The position numbers and the translations under genes were made by a program. Below are positions 1-13,070 of a stretch of DNA of 64,000 nucleotides, in pieces (position 1 is the first letter of the stretch; each line of letters begins with the position of its first letter). The notes below the pieces were generated by a model. That model did no database searches and was not told the origin of the DNA. It worked only from the letters and a program-made list of their open reading frames with translations. The DNA is taken from the NCBI GenBank assembly GCA_035041965.1, contig JAPYMA010000444.1, positions 1-64,000 of the forward strand, given 5' to 3'. The stretch comes from Anisakis pegreffii. Its lineage: Eukaryota; Nematoda; Chromadorea; Rhabditida; Anisakidae.

Positions 1-979
1 CATATACAATACGTATACAATACATTATACATTATAATAAATGAATAAAATTTATATATAAAAATTCCATCCCAAAGGGTAGCAGATAATCGTGGATCCC
101 CTCGTAAATTGGTTGATAACGTTAGACTCTAGCCCGCTAAATTTCTCAGCCCATGACAATACAGTGACAGTTACAATAATAACAATACAACAGTAGCACT
201 AATAATATTAACAACTAGAATTAAAAAGTGCTAAAAAAATCCCCCCAGTCAAAACATTCGACGCATCATCAACATATTCGGAAACATATTTCGATTAACG
301 ATGATAAGTTCTACAGCATTGAACAATATAACACAATTTGTATCACTGTATTGTCATCAAATTTCAAAGAGTCAGTTACTAATAAAGTACGATGTACAAG
401 TAATTAATTATTATACATATACAAAATAATTCACAATATTCACCAATGAATTAAGGAATAAAAGAATAAAGCATGCAAAAATGTGGTCACTGACCACGAC
501 TTAATTTTATTCTTGTTCCCTAAGGAAAATAGAAGTGAAAATAATTAGTCCAAAATGAGGAGTTGTTCCACTCCGGATTATTTGTTCAAGTTCTGATGAA
601 ATGAAAATAAAGTTCAAACTCCTAACCGTGCGCTTCCACGCGCTATCTTGTCATATTATCGGCTTATTCTGGTACGGTTGTTGTGATTTTGGTATTGATA
701 TGTTACATTTTGATATTATTGGTTTGATATTGTTGGTCCTTTGATTTCATCCTCTTCGTTGATGTCCTTGATATCAACTGTCATCTTCATTTCCAACCAT
801 CGACCATCATTCATCGAAAACGTTATCCGTCGAGTAAAAAAGCATCGTTCCAAACGTCATGCACCATGCTCACTGAATATACGGTAATTCATATCAGATC
901 ACGAGAAATTATCAACACCAATTGACAATCAAGTCATTTCAAACCACTAAGTAACAAATTAAATCACCACACAAATGAT

Positions 980-2543
980 TTAATTCCTCACCTTCGATTC
1001 GAGTTGATCAGCAGTGACAGCGTCGTTGAAGCTGTCATATTTTGCTCGATCATCTCCAGAACTGTGCACGTCTGGAATAGTTATGAATGAATATTTCGCA
1101 ATTTTCATCAAGTTGATTTCAAAGCGATCACAGCAATTCAATACGATTCTCACTGATAAGTTTGCCTCACGAATAACTAATATTCCATACCAAATATAAC
1201 GAGTGTATTTAAATGCTGATAAAATATCAATAAAGTAAATATTAATAATAATAAAGCATGTAAATATTAATAAAGTATCATTGATACTAAAATCATGAAT
1301 AACATATATTCGGTGTATCACTCCACCGCACAGAACATTCATTAAAGAAGCAAATGAATATCAATGTTATGAGTAAGGCATTCATAGTGTGATGATCTGT
1401 GGTGATCAATTGGTATTGTACCATAAGCAGATCGAAGAAATGCACAGCGTGCACATTTATGATCACTTTTGTGATCAGAACGACGAACCATGTACTTATT
1501 ATTATGTCATACAACATAATGGAAAAAGAATGATATTTCGTCGAAGAATTGATATTTCCAATTGCCAAATTCATTCGAGATTGAAGATGAAATTGGAGGT
1601 ATGCTAACTCTTAAATTATCAAGGAAAGTGGAACTAATGTCGAAATTTATACGAATAAATCAAAAATTCATACGTATCAAGTGAAGCAATCGTAGAATCT
1701 TGTTAACAGAATTGAATGTGATTTAAGTCATCTTGGTGGAGTTAGATGAGAAAAAATCGATTGATAAGTGGGGTGTCTGCTCTCGTCATCAAGCCGAGAA
1801 TTGTCGAAGTAGCATTGCGAAGACTAGTGAGGAGGAAAATAGCATGGGAACATATGAGAAAGTAGAGATGCAGAGCCTTCATGATTCTGGAGTGTCATGC
1901 ATCGGATGCGAGCGTGTGTAGGTGTATACGTGCGTGTTTAAAGCATTGTAAGCATGGAACGTCGTTTGACGTTTTTTGACAGAGTGCATTTGGAAGCGTA
2001 TTGCGAAATTCCAATGCATTGAGCAAACAACATCTTAAAATTATTTGATCTCCGATCATTTATTTGACATTGTACGTTGAAAAAATCAAACATTTAACAG
2101 TTACAATAACAATACAAACAATCAAAATTACAATTCACAATACTTAAAAATGAATTTAAGAATGAGCATATAGTCTATTCTAAGTAATGATGACTGATTA
2201 CTTTGATAAGATGCTGCTCATTGATATCATACTCGTCCTGAACCGAGAAGAAATGCACGTGAAAGGCGACTGGTACAACTGAGATGCTCAATATCTTTAA
2301 TTTCAATGCAGCCGAATCGCTCTGATGAACAAATCGCTTTCTAGCAATAAGGTATTTGAGAGCAGATGTAACAAAACTGCTGAATGAATAATATAAACTA
2401 TCCCTGCATGCATACATCGAAACGATTGATAAAATCCGAACAGAACCCAGCAGAATATGATTTCTAAGATGTGAATAAAAAGAATGACAACATAATTTGG
2501 GGGTGTCATTTGGTGTTTTTCGGATTCACAATGTGTTCTGGCG
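980..2543 (-). CDS. Tentative small multi-exon gene, possible PGAP2/FRAG1-like membrane protein
   Basis: I do not recognise this gene with certainty. A minus-strand frame is open from about 2543 to 2175 and ends in a good donor (AAA|GTAATC) at about 2201. Its distal part has a hydrophobic stretch (ILSISVVPVAFHVHFF) followed by an acidic segment (SVQDEYDINEQH), which loosely recalls the 'SS.EN..IH' region of PGAP2/FRAG1 proteins. A second candidate exon at about 1610-1510 and a terminal exon at 1071-980 can be joined in phase. The terminal exon has acceptor ATTCCAG, reads HSSGDDRAKYDSFNDAV and ends ESKVRN-stop. The start exon is not found. Competing open frames exist on both strands, for example plus 1389-1597 with a GTATGC donor, so the whole model may be wrong. 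Confidence 0.25.
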
Positions 2544-4034
2544 ATCGACATCAGGAAATGTCGCCGCGTTCAAATGGTTAATGTGCCAGAGGCTTGGCCA
2601 TGACGATCGTCTCAAATCGGTATTGCCCATTGTTTTCTCATCATGTAGAGCAAAATGCGTTTTTTTACTTCTCTACCTAATTTGATTTGATCTTCTTGAT
2701 GAACGAAAGAATATATATCGGATTTGGGTGAAATGTTCTCATGTCTGTCTAGGAATATAACATGATTAACGTTTGAACGCATTTTTTTATGCGAGCTTAA
2801 TCAGGAAACGACACGATCTGATGCTGATAAGATCTGATGGAACTGTTCGAATATTCATTGTGCTCACAATTTCAGATGTACGAATCGCTTTGTCGTTCTT
2901 ACATTCAACCATATCGTTGCCTCATCGTGAATGTTTTTATGATCTGTTCAAAATTCATGTCCATTAACCAATCAGCAAAGATTTTATAATCTTTATTCAC
3001 TTGTTCATTATCACACCATACATATAAAACATATCATCCAATCAAATAAACGAATAATTAATGAAAATATTCTTCAATACGAAATGCCATGAAACAAAAT
3101 CCAGCAAATACATACATACATGAAAGATACATCGTAATCTTCCCAATCATCAACTCAAATTTAACAATGCTCCTCTAAACCTTTCACAAATCATCCACGT
3201 TGTTGCATAACCAATTCAATTCAGAAAAAAGCATATCAAAAGTAATGAACAGCACCGCAGAGTAATGGAAAAGATTAAGTGTGATCCGCGATGACACAAT
3301 TTCAGATACAGAAGCATAACGTCAATAATAATTGCTGTATTCTCAAGGAAATAACATCATGAGAATAATAACAATAGGAAGAATAATAATATCAAAGGAA
3401 CAACGCGTAATAATGATAACACATAATAATAACAATAACAGGTAACAAAGATAATAAAACACAATCATCATGTGATAACAATAGGTATTTTACATAATAC
3501 TAATAATGACCCAAGTATCCAAAAGCTCACGAATGTATTCAGTAATACCAATAATAACAAATAATAATTACTATGGGCAATAATCAGATTCTCGTCACTT
3601 CACTGTTTAAATTGTCGACAATGGATGATAAAAATGAAAAAAAAACAAAAATTCAGAGGAATCACATAAGGGAAGAAACATTCGAATGAATAAAGCAATA
3701 CTTCTATCTCGAAACAGTGGTTCTCTCTTAAAGCAAATATTATACTTCGAGTATAATATTGTTTCTTGCCAACATCAAAATACAAAAATACTGAATGATG
3801 ACAATAATAAAACTTCACATCATATTACCATTCTTACGTGATTATTACATAAGACATCCGCTAGCACGTACAGTACAATACAATTTCATTGAATTCACAT
3901 AATTGCACCGTAATTAACGTCAAAACATAGTCACTCAAATATAAATTGGAAATAAAGTCGGATGTTAGACGATAATAATAATAAATGAAATCAAGAAGCC
4001 TGAAGCGAGGTCATATCAGATCTGTCTTGTTATA
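2544..4034. other. Non-coding 3' flank of the PACS gene
   Basis: AT-rich sequence dominated by ATA/AAT runs, with no frame that shows splice signals plus protein-like composition. It contains a perfect AT-rich hairpin at 3736-3760. The PACS stop codon is immediately to the right, so part of this stretch is probably the PACS 3' UTR. Confidence 0.5.
3736..3760. repeat. Perfect 11-bp inverted repeat
   Basis: The arms AATATTATACT and AGTATAATATT are separated by TCG. The site lies about 280 bp beyond the PACS stop codon, so it could fold in the 3' UTR. It is AT-only apart from one C/G pair per arm and may be chance. Confidence 0.6.
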
Positions 4035-7000
4035 TCAGGCCGGTAGACAGATTGGAAACTGTTTCACGTGAGTTTGCCATTGGGATGAAGTTTGGAAAAA
4101 CCTCACACCACTCCATGAACACCCATCGATGCACACTGAAATGATGAGGATCGCAATAATAATAACGGTTGAAATCAACGATGAAATCAATACGAAATGA
4201 ATAAAATTAACATTCCATAAAAATTCTAACACACTGACCATTCAACGGATGTTTTCCACTGCATATCAATCTGGTCACATTACTGATCGTTTGCGCTGGA
4301 GTTTGCGTCTCTGAATCACTTTTCTGCAATAATAACTAATCAAATCAATAGACAATTACTCAAATAATGAATACTCAACAACACATACAAATCTAACCTG
4401 TCCCTTTTTCATTCCCAATTTCTGTAGCATTTTTTCACGTTTCTTCTCCTTGATGAACTGGAATGACAAGAGAGCGCAATGTGGATTTCGTGTGATTGTA
4501 AATAAGCGGAACGCTGATCGAAGGGAACATTTCACTGGCTGAGGATCTTTCTTTGATGACGACGATAAGACGGATGCAGGTAGTGACGAAGAAACGGTGC
4601 CAGCCACCGGCGGTGGACTTGCTACTGTGCTACCAACTGACGACGGTCCAATTCCTGGAGAACAGCACACTGGCTGTTGTTGTTGCTGCTGTTGTTGTAT
4701 ATCGCTCACTCCTGTTGTACCCTGAAACAGCAAAAATTCTGTTTTCACCACAAAAAAAAATTCCAAATCTCACCAATTGGCATTGAAAGACTAAAGAAAA
4801 ATCGCCATACCAATGGATTTGTCGAAATCCAATATTCGATTTGTAGATCTTGTGAATCCGATATGGGACGTTGCACACTGTGCGGTGATGAAGGCGGTGA
4901 GCAGTACAACGATGTTGTATTACCAACTCCAGGTGGCGTTACGTTGACGACCTCAAATTCAAATTCATGCCACAATTGTAATAACAACAATAATAATAAT
5001 AGCAATTATCAGTAATATTGCATTTACCAATCAAATATAAAAATCAACCTGATTCTCATCACTGAAACGTGCTGACAACAGAACACATTCGTAGTCGTCA
5101 TCCGTCTGTCCCAAATGCACTTCCGATAAGAACGGTACAAACACTTGAGTACATGCATCCTTGTCTTCGCCACTGCAACAATCACTCAATACTCAGAAGA
5201 ATGTCTTCTACATAAACTCTCAAATGCATTCTATCAACAACTCGACTCGATCCCTTCACCCAACTCCATTACAATTCATCATTTCGTCCAGTCCATAAAG
5301 TGCGATAACAACAGCAATAATAATACGACTAATAATGAATGCAAATTAAGTCCTCCAACTGTTCAAAAGAAACCTTTTGTTATGAAACTGTAGCATCGCT
5401 TCACCAATTGGCAGTCGGTGTGTAGCACCTTCACTGAAACCTCGTAAACGTTCAGTCAACACCTTCAGATCAGTGGGTGAGTAGTCTGGAGAGGTGCCTC
5501 GTTCGAAGCTATCCTTCAGGAAGAACGATGAACGTCCTCCGTCCAGCAACGACAGCGTCTTGCCGATTGCACTTGACGGTGGTGAGATTACACAAAATCT
5601 GTAAATATTCTCGAATTCTTTCAACCCACAAGTTTTTATTGTTTTTTAATCACTCTCATATCTTTTCTCACTGAAAGCGTTCTCTTGCCATTTTTTCTCG
5701 TTCTACTTTGACCACTTTGAAGTTCGCCTCTCACGACACTCTCATTCTCTTTCGCACCATTCATTGTACCATCGTTTACTGTTTCACTAATCGCAAATTT
5801 ATCAATCCGCTTGCAATATTGTCAAAATTGAATGTAAAGTATCGAGTGAATAGATTCAAAAGCGAATGAACCAACTTTAAGAAGTTGATCCAATCAGGTT
5901 GTTTATTCTGCAATGATTCCACATAAGCACGCAGCACATAACTCAGCAATCGATCACCACCAATCACACCCAAAACTGTACATGGTGGTGTGCTCGATGA
6001 AGTGTTACAACTGAAATTACGAATATTATCGTCAATCCATCGTAAATATTCCCACTGAAACGCTCACAATCAGAAATCTGAACAAGTCATCTGCAAATAT
6101 CGATAAAATCGCTCAAAAACGCAAATGTCAACGAACAATTTCTGGATTTTAGCCACAATCGACGAGATTAACAGTTTGCAATCACTGAACGATGAGCAAT
6201 CCAGTAAACAGAGTGACGGATCAAGAGATGCTAGCATCGGTAGTTCAGCCATCGAACAAATCCAAATCCTATCCTCAACACTCCACGGCTCATCATCACG
6301 CAAAACTGAACTCAACTGAAACGTTCGCTAACATGATCAATTCATAATTCTGTAAAGTCACCTAAACAATGGCAATACACAACGAATCAACTAACTTGAT
6401 CAGATATTGTGAATGTTCTCGGTGTGAACGGATCACTTCTCGCTTTTACTTCAGCCAGCGATATCTTTCGCCGACTCGCTAGCATGTGATCACCACCGTT
6501 CCCATTACCACTATTACTGCTAGCCGATTGTGATATTGAACCAAGTGTCAAAGAGGTATGCACTAATGGGTGAACTGCAGCACCTCCAGATACCGTCACT
6601 CCCATACTCGAACTCGACGGTATATTCGTTGTTGGGGTGGTGTTGTTGTTGTTGTTATCATTATTATTATTAACGTTTGCGTTAATAACACTGCTGATCG
6701 ATTGAGTTATGGTTCTGTTATCACTATTACCGTTATTATTATTACTATTGAATGGAGCTGATGAATCGAGACTGGTCGTGGCACGACACGACGACAAAAG
6801 CGCAGTGCCGCGGTGTGCGACCCCTCCAGATGCTGGTCTGAATCACCTTACTGATTAGAGCACAATTTTGATGTTACCAAAAGAAAAAATTGATAAAATT
6901 TACTGCGTTATACACCATAAAGAAATAATGTATCAAAGAAAAATGTTTCTCCTAGAAATTTCTCACGAAAACGACACCTTTTCTGAGAAAAACTTGAGAT

Positions 7001-10000
7001 ATTTCCAATAGCAGCAGCACCAGTCAACACGACGTTATTATTCTCAATCTCAGATGCACCACTCCACTCCTCATCTTCACTTTCATCACTTTGACACTGA
7101 AATTTTTGTAAAAACTCTCTTGATTTCAAATTAATGAATCTCGGAAATAACTGAAAATGGATTGGAAACATCTGATCACTGAAACATCAGCAGAATTATA
7201 CCAGTAACAACACTAAAACTAACCCGATCATCGTTGATCGCAGGCAAAAGCTCTCTGGATGAAGTCGATGCGAAATAGGGTCTCAGGCCCGGTCGAGGAT
7301 TACTCACAATACTCAAATTATCCATCACCATTTCCGGACCCGAATCCGACAAATCCTCCAACTCCTCGAACAACTCCTCCAGCTCCTCAGCTGTCGGCGC
7401 TACACCGGCCGATTGCGATGTCTCATCTACACGGCAGATCATTAAGATGTTAACATTAACTATTCGTGCTCTCATCACTATTTTATCGGTGAGAAGATGT
7501 CATTATCAACTGCGCCAACACCGCAAAACTCACCCACACCAACTTCTTCGGGCAATCGAAACTTCTTCAATAACGACGCAAATTTCTGCTTCAGATTCTT
7601 CCTAGCTGCCAGTTTGCGTTGACGCGTTGTGTCATCTCGCATCTTCATTCTGCAATATTAGTTCGAATACTGCATTTAATCGAATGAAATCACACACCTT
7701 CACATCATCTATATTTCAATCTGTCAATCGCCAATTCAAATAATGGACGACGTACCAATACAAATGAACAAGTAATCATTTCATAACACCCATTGTGGGA
7801 TCAAACTTATCTATATAGATCATATCTAACTTCATACAGACAATATCTTCAGTAATACGAGCGATTTAATCAAGGTGATGCCACAATTGTACAGCACAGA
7901 CCATAAATGATAAGCAATGAACATTTCCACATTCTTTTCTCGATCCATCCCCAAATAACTCAATAATTTCTTCAACCCTAATCAACTGTCTATGAAAATT
8001 CAATTCGGAAAACGTTTTCCATTCCATTTCCATCGCAACTCAATTTTACAATCAATTTACTTCATTATCCATTAATGAATAAATAAAATATCCCTAATAT
8101 ATTCTATTCCAATCGTCTATTCTCTGTTCATCTCACACACTCAACAGTTGCAGTGGAAATGCAAATTGAAAATAAAAACTGAAATGACAATCAAATTTTG
8201 CACACAAAACGCAATTTTCCCTTTGAACTAAACTCGTAATCGTCCCTCCTCTCTCTCTCTGAACTAAATTGAGAATCGAGAATTTCCATTCCATTTCACA
8301 ACAATCATATTACTTTCTCAATTTTCGTTCAATGCACTAGACCGGAAATTGAAGACAGAACAAAGAAAAAAATATTTTACACGAGACCGACCAGACGAAA
8401 CCATCTTTCAGCATTCAACAATACCTTAAAACCACAAAATGTGATTTTATTTACTAATCACAAAATTCACCATCCATACCAAATCCCTTCCTGTCCACAA
8501 CAACGATAAACCTCCCATCACCCATCCACATTTAAATTCTCTCATCCATAGTGCATAATGAATTTATCTGTATAAATGCAATTTATTTGTATAATTGCTT
8601 TCGACTGCTTTCAGTGAATGACGACAATTCAATTAAACAAATAACTGAATCAACCAACAGAAGTAAGCAAATAAAATTCACCGACAAACGAATAATCGAA
8701 TTGATAAATGAAACTATCTATCTATTGCATTATAATATACTTTCATGCAAATATAAATTCATCACATAATATCTCACATCAATAACCAAAACGATGCAAT
8801 TTCATTGAATAACTGTGCCATTTAATTGCTTTCACTCTAATCAAATCCAATGGAATGCAATCGAATACGAATTTAATCAAATTCTCTGAATGCTATTGAA
8901 ACACGTACGAAGTTAATTCAAAAATTAATTCACTGCTCTACTTGAAACGTTAATTTCATTCACTTTCATTGTTCTTTTAATAAATTTATAAACGTTCAAT
9001 TATAAATTTTTTGTGAACGTTTGTTCACTGTTGCTCAATCAAAATCATTCTCTTTTCTAACTTTGATTAACTATTCTTCAACTTCAACAATTTCATTCCA
9101 TTCCGCACACTTCAAACTTAATTCAACATATTTTTTTGTTCTTCTGGAATCAATTAGCCCCAAACATTCAACCGAAATCAACCGCATTGCACTTCAATAT
9201 CCTCGTAATCCCACAACAACAAATCATGCGTGCAAAAATCGCTCGCGAATGATACACAATGATTGAAATGACCCGAAATTACAAACAAACACAAAAAAAT
9301 TCTCAACGCTCTGCAAATCGCTCTGAAATGACCCAAAATGATTCAAACCTGCGCTTATGATGGTCCCTCGACCTGGCAGAGTCAGGTATCTGATCGTGGT
9401 CGTTGTCCGAATAAGGCATATCGGTTGATGATTCCTCCTCTTCTTCACCTCCACTTTCGATGTATTTCTCTTTTATTCTTTGCACTGTCACCACTTCATT
9501 CTCCACTTCAAATGCTTGACTTTGACACGATGCTAACAGCAAACGACCGATACACACTGAAACTGTCATGACCTAATACAGTAACATCTTGCATTACGCT
9601 CTAATTCATACAATATTTTATAATAATGACTCTATTCAAAACAAAATCAAAACAATAAACTCATTAGCAAAATGCTAATAATAACACCAATAGTAAATCA
9701 GCTCGACAACGTATCTACCTCATAAATTTTCATATCTTACAAATGAATTACAAAATGAATCATTTCTTAATCAACTCATTTGCACAATACGAAACTAACT
9801 TAAAACTAACGCATCAACTAACTTAAATTAGACTACTGAAAGCAATTAATTATACTAAAATAAACTCGATTTCGATTCAATTCGAACAAATAAGCAACAA
9901 TCAACTGATCGCTTATTAAGAAAACATTCGTGCGTAATGATCAAAACGAATGAACGAATCGAATCAATAAAAGAAACTGAACACAGACAGCTTCGATAGA

Positions 10001-13000
10001 TGAATCACTAATGGTTTACAGTTCATACTGATGATGACGATGAATTATTATTATTATAACAAAAATATTTGCGCTATTACAAATTCAGCATCTATTCAGT
10101 GAGCAGTATCGTGTTAATGTGACAGTAACGATGTTCAGACAGTATCTCATTTCATCACGCAATGCACACTCAAATAAACACTATTCACGATATTTATAGC
10201 CGAAAAGCACTTTACAAATTTGTTGGTTTGTGTATATAAAAGTGCACAAAAATACTTTTCATCACATCAAAAAGCGCAAAACGCACAATTGTTTGTTGGC
10301 AGTTCTTCTTTTTCTGCGTCCGGATCGTACAATAAAATCTCTCTCAATGAACCATTCTGCAAAATCTCTGCCAAATTCACTGTTCCTGAAATTGTAAAGT
10401 AAACGAAATTTCTCCTCAAACATGTAATCAATCCCTTTCTAAACCCCAATAAATTTCTACAACCGAAACCAATTTAAAAAATATTTCTTCCACTCCAATG
10501 ACGAGGTGTGTGTGTGTATGTGCACGGATAGATCAAACAAAATCTCTAATAATGGAACAATTGTAATGTGAAAAGCAATGGTGAAACCTTTTTATATCGT
10601 CGAAAATGAGAAACTCCGCTCACATTCGAACAAAAATAACCTTGATTTTGAATTGACGTATCATAAAAATCCCACAAAAAATCCCCGACTCTATGAAAAA
10701 GCAACCTTGAAACCTCGAAACCATTTCTAAATCTCTCATTGTGTGGATTTTTTTTAAAATTGCGAAAAGATCTCCGCTCTTATTCCTAGGATGTGTTTTC
10801 AAAAACATCACAAAGGGCCATTAAAAACTCCAGACAAAAAAAACTTCAAAAGACGAAGAAAGGTCCAATGATACAAAGGAGCACTCGACAACAATACGTC
10901 AAATGAATAACATATTTACAGTTATTCATTCAAATCGAATTGCACAATTGACACATCCCCTTTACAATGAATCACATCCAATTGAAACTATAATATTATC
11001 CGAACTGCTCAATCATTAAAGTATTATGCTATAATTCATAGAAATTGCACACCATATCACGCGTAATCCTTTCATCTTTCATCAACACTTTGCACTGTAC
11101 TACTGCTATAATTATTACTGTTTTCATGGAATGACGATCGATTTGAGGGGTTCGAATTAAATTTGACGAGTTTGCTGACAATATTATTTGTAAAGAAGGA
11201 ACAAAGCTAACCGATAGCCAACGTTTTATATCCTGGAATCTGACGGTTTTTGTAGCGCTTTCGACGTTGCAATAGGATTTGTAGAATATTACTTTTACGT
11301 TTCAAAAAGTGTGGATACTGCAAGAAACAATAAGATTATACTCAGAACACAACGATAGTGTCACTATTTTTTATTATCATCTCTTATTGTTATCGCTATC
11401 GCTGTTGTGATTGTATATTGTAAATTCATATTATTTATTGCAAATTTTATCTTTTTGAAATATTATTGTGCTCGTTTCTCTTCTTTCTTTTCTATAACTA
11501 GTCAATTCACACGGGCAAATCTCGATCTGGAGTGGATTTTCAATCTTATTTCACCGCTTTTCTCAACACCATCTCTTTTCTGAACAAAGCCCATGCTCTT
11601 GTTCTTTTTTCTCATTCTTATAACAGCACGTACAAAAAACATCTGTCACCATCTTCTCATTCTCTCACACAAAAAATACTCTCCAATCGCTAGTACAACT
11701 TTGTCCACACTCTAATTTCCACTTTCATATATTCAATACGCATTATTCTACGTTTCAAACTCATTTCCACAGAACGAAACATAAATTTGCCTATATCCCG
11801 GATTCAGTTCTATCAGAACATCCCAAAATTCCATGCTTATGCCACCCATACTGATATCCTCAATAAAATACTCCTAAATCGCTTCGCCCTAAGCCGAAAC
11901 CAATCAAATACTAACAATAATAATCACCCGTATCCAAAAGATGAATAACACCGCGACCTAACATAAATATATCCAATAACACCAGTAAATCTCTACATTC
12001 AATACCTACTACTATAATAGATAGAAATGCAACTGAACCCAAAAGAATTCATTAATTAATTGAAAGGTTTTCATGCGACCTCAATCGCATTTCTCTCAAC
12101 AAAACAATACCAAACTTCCTCAACACATCCATCACCATAAAAACTAGTTATTCTCAACTAATAATAACAATAGTAACCTCACAGTTGCATTCATTCAAAA
12201 TCTGTTATTATCATATGACATCTCATGATAATAACACACATTAATATGTACGTTCTACACATAAAAATTAAATTACTCGCCTAAATCAAACAATATTCTT
12301 CTATTGCACAATTGATCAAACTCCTCCATTTATCAACAATCAAAATTCTGTCAAAACAATTCAAATCATGGGACTGTCAAATGCGATTTTAACAGACCAA
12401 TCGATGATTACGAGTATTGTAATGCACAAAGAATAATATTGGATAAAATAATAATGGCAACAGGTAATTGCAATGTGATATCCAACCTGAATGGTGAACG
12501 AAATATTCAGGTCAACGTCAAGTTTACCATTCACTGCTGTCACAGCAAAATCATTACTTCGTAACGTTCGTTTATATCCCTGAAATGGTTTCTTTTTATA
12601 CCATTTACAATTCCAATAGATAATATTGAATAGTAATTATAACAAACAATAATAATAACAATAACAAACCTGGAGTTTCACTGTAACAACCAGCGTACAT
12701 TGCTGATCTGGGAATGGGTTAATACTCAACCGTGATAATGCCATGGTGAACATTCTGAAATTTATATTGCTTCTACAAAAACTTCCACACAAACATCATA
12801 TCCAACGGTAGAGATGTTTTTAAAAAACCTTAAATTACCAAATCAGTCAGTAAAAACCAACCGCTGTACTGCACTGGTTGATGCTCGATCACCACCTGTC
12901 TCCCAATTTGCGAATAAACGCATTGGAACAATACGATTTTGATTGAGTTCCATTTTTTCAGCTGTTCTGGATAATATTCCAGAGGAGGACGGTTCGGGTT

Positions 13001-13070
13001 CTAAAGAGGTTCCCACAGAAGTCTGAAGAGTGTGAACGATTCTTTGAAGAGACGATTTTGCACAGATCAA
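4035..13070 (-). CDS. pacs-1: Phosphofurin acidic cluster sorting protein (PACS family)
   Basis: Cytosolic sorting adaptor. Known PACS proteins bind acidic-cluster motifs of cargo such as furin and work in TGN/endosome and ER-mitochondria traffic. Exons (minus): 13070-12862, 12754-12670, 12579-12487, 11317-11212, 10385-10287, 9556-9349, 7649-7534, 7426-7224, 7096-6978, 6837-6396, 6315-6133, 6054-5876, 5598-5389, 5172-5049, 4951-4811, 4721-4398, 4323-4239, 4135-4035. They total 3027 nt, 1008 residues, close to vertebrate PACS1. Family landmarks: [12 protein letters not shown] near the N-terminus, [18 protein letters not shown] and QRRKRYKNR in the cargo-binding region, [13 protein letters not shown] in the middle, and [16 protein letters not shown] at the C-terminus. 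A poly-Asn/Ser tract (exon 10) and eight Gln (exon 16) are low-complexity insertions. The start is uncertain: Met at 13070 is used, but a shorter form starting MELNQNR is possible. Intron 6 (7650-9348) is the longest. Confidence 0.93.

Noticed and set aside
4553..5015. Plus-strand frames with Leu/Val and Asn runs
   Set aside because: They are complements of the Gln-repeat and nearby exons of the PACS gene, which is firmly on the minus strand.
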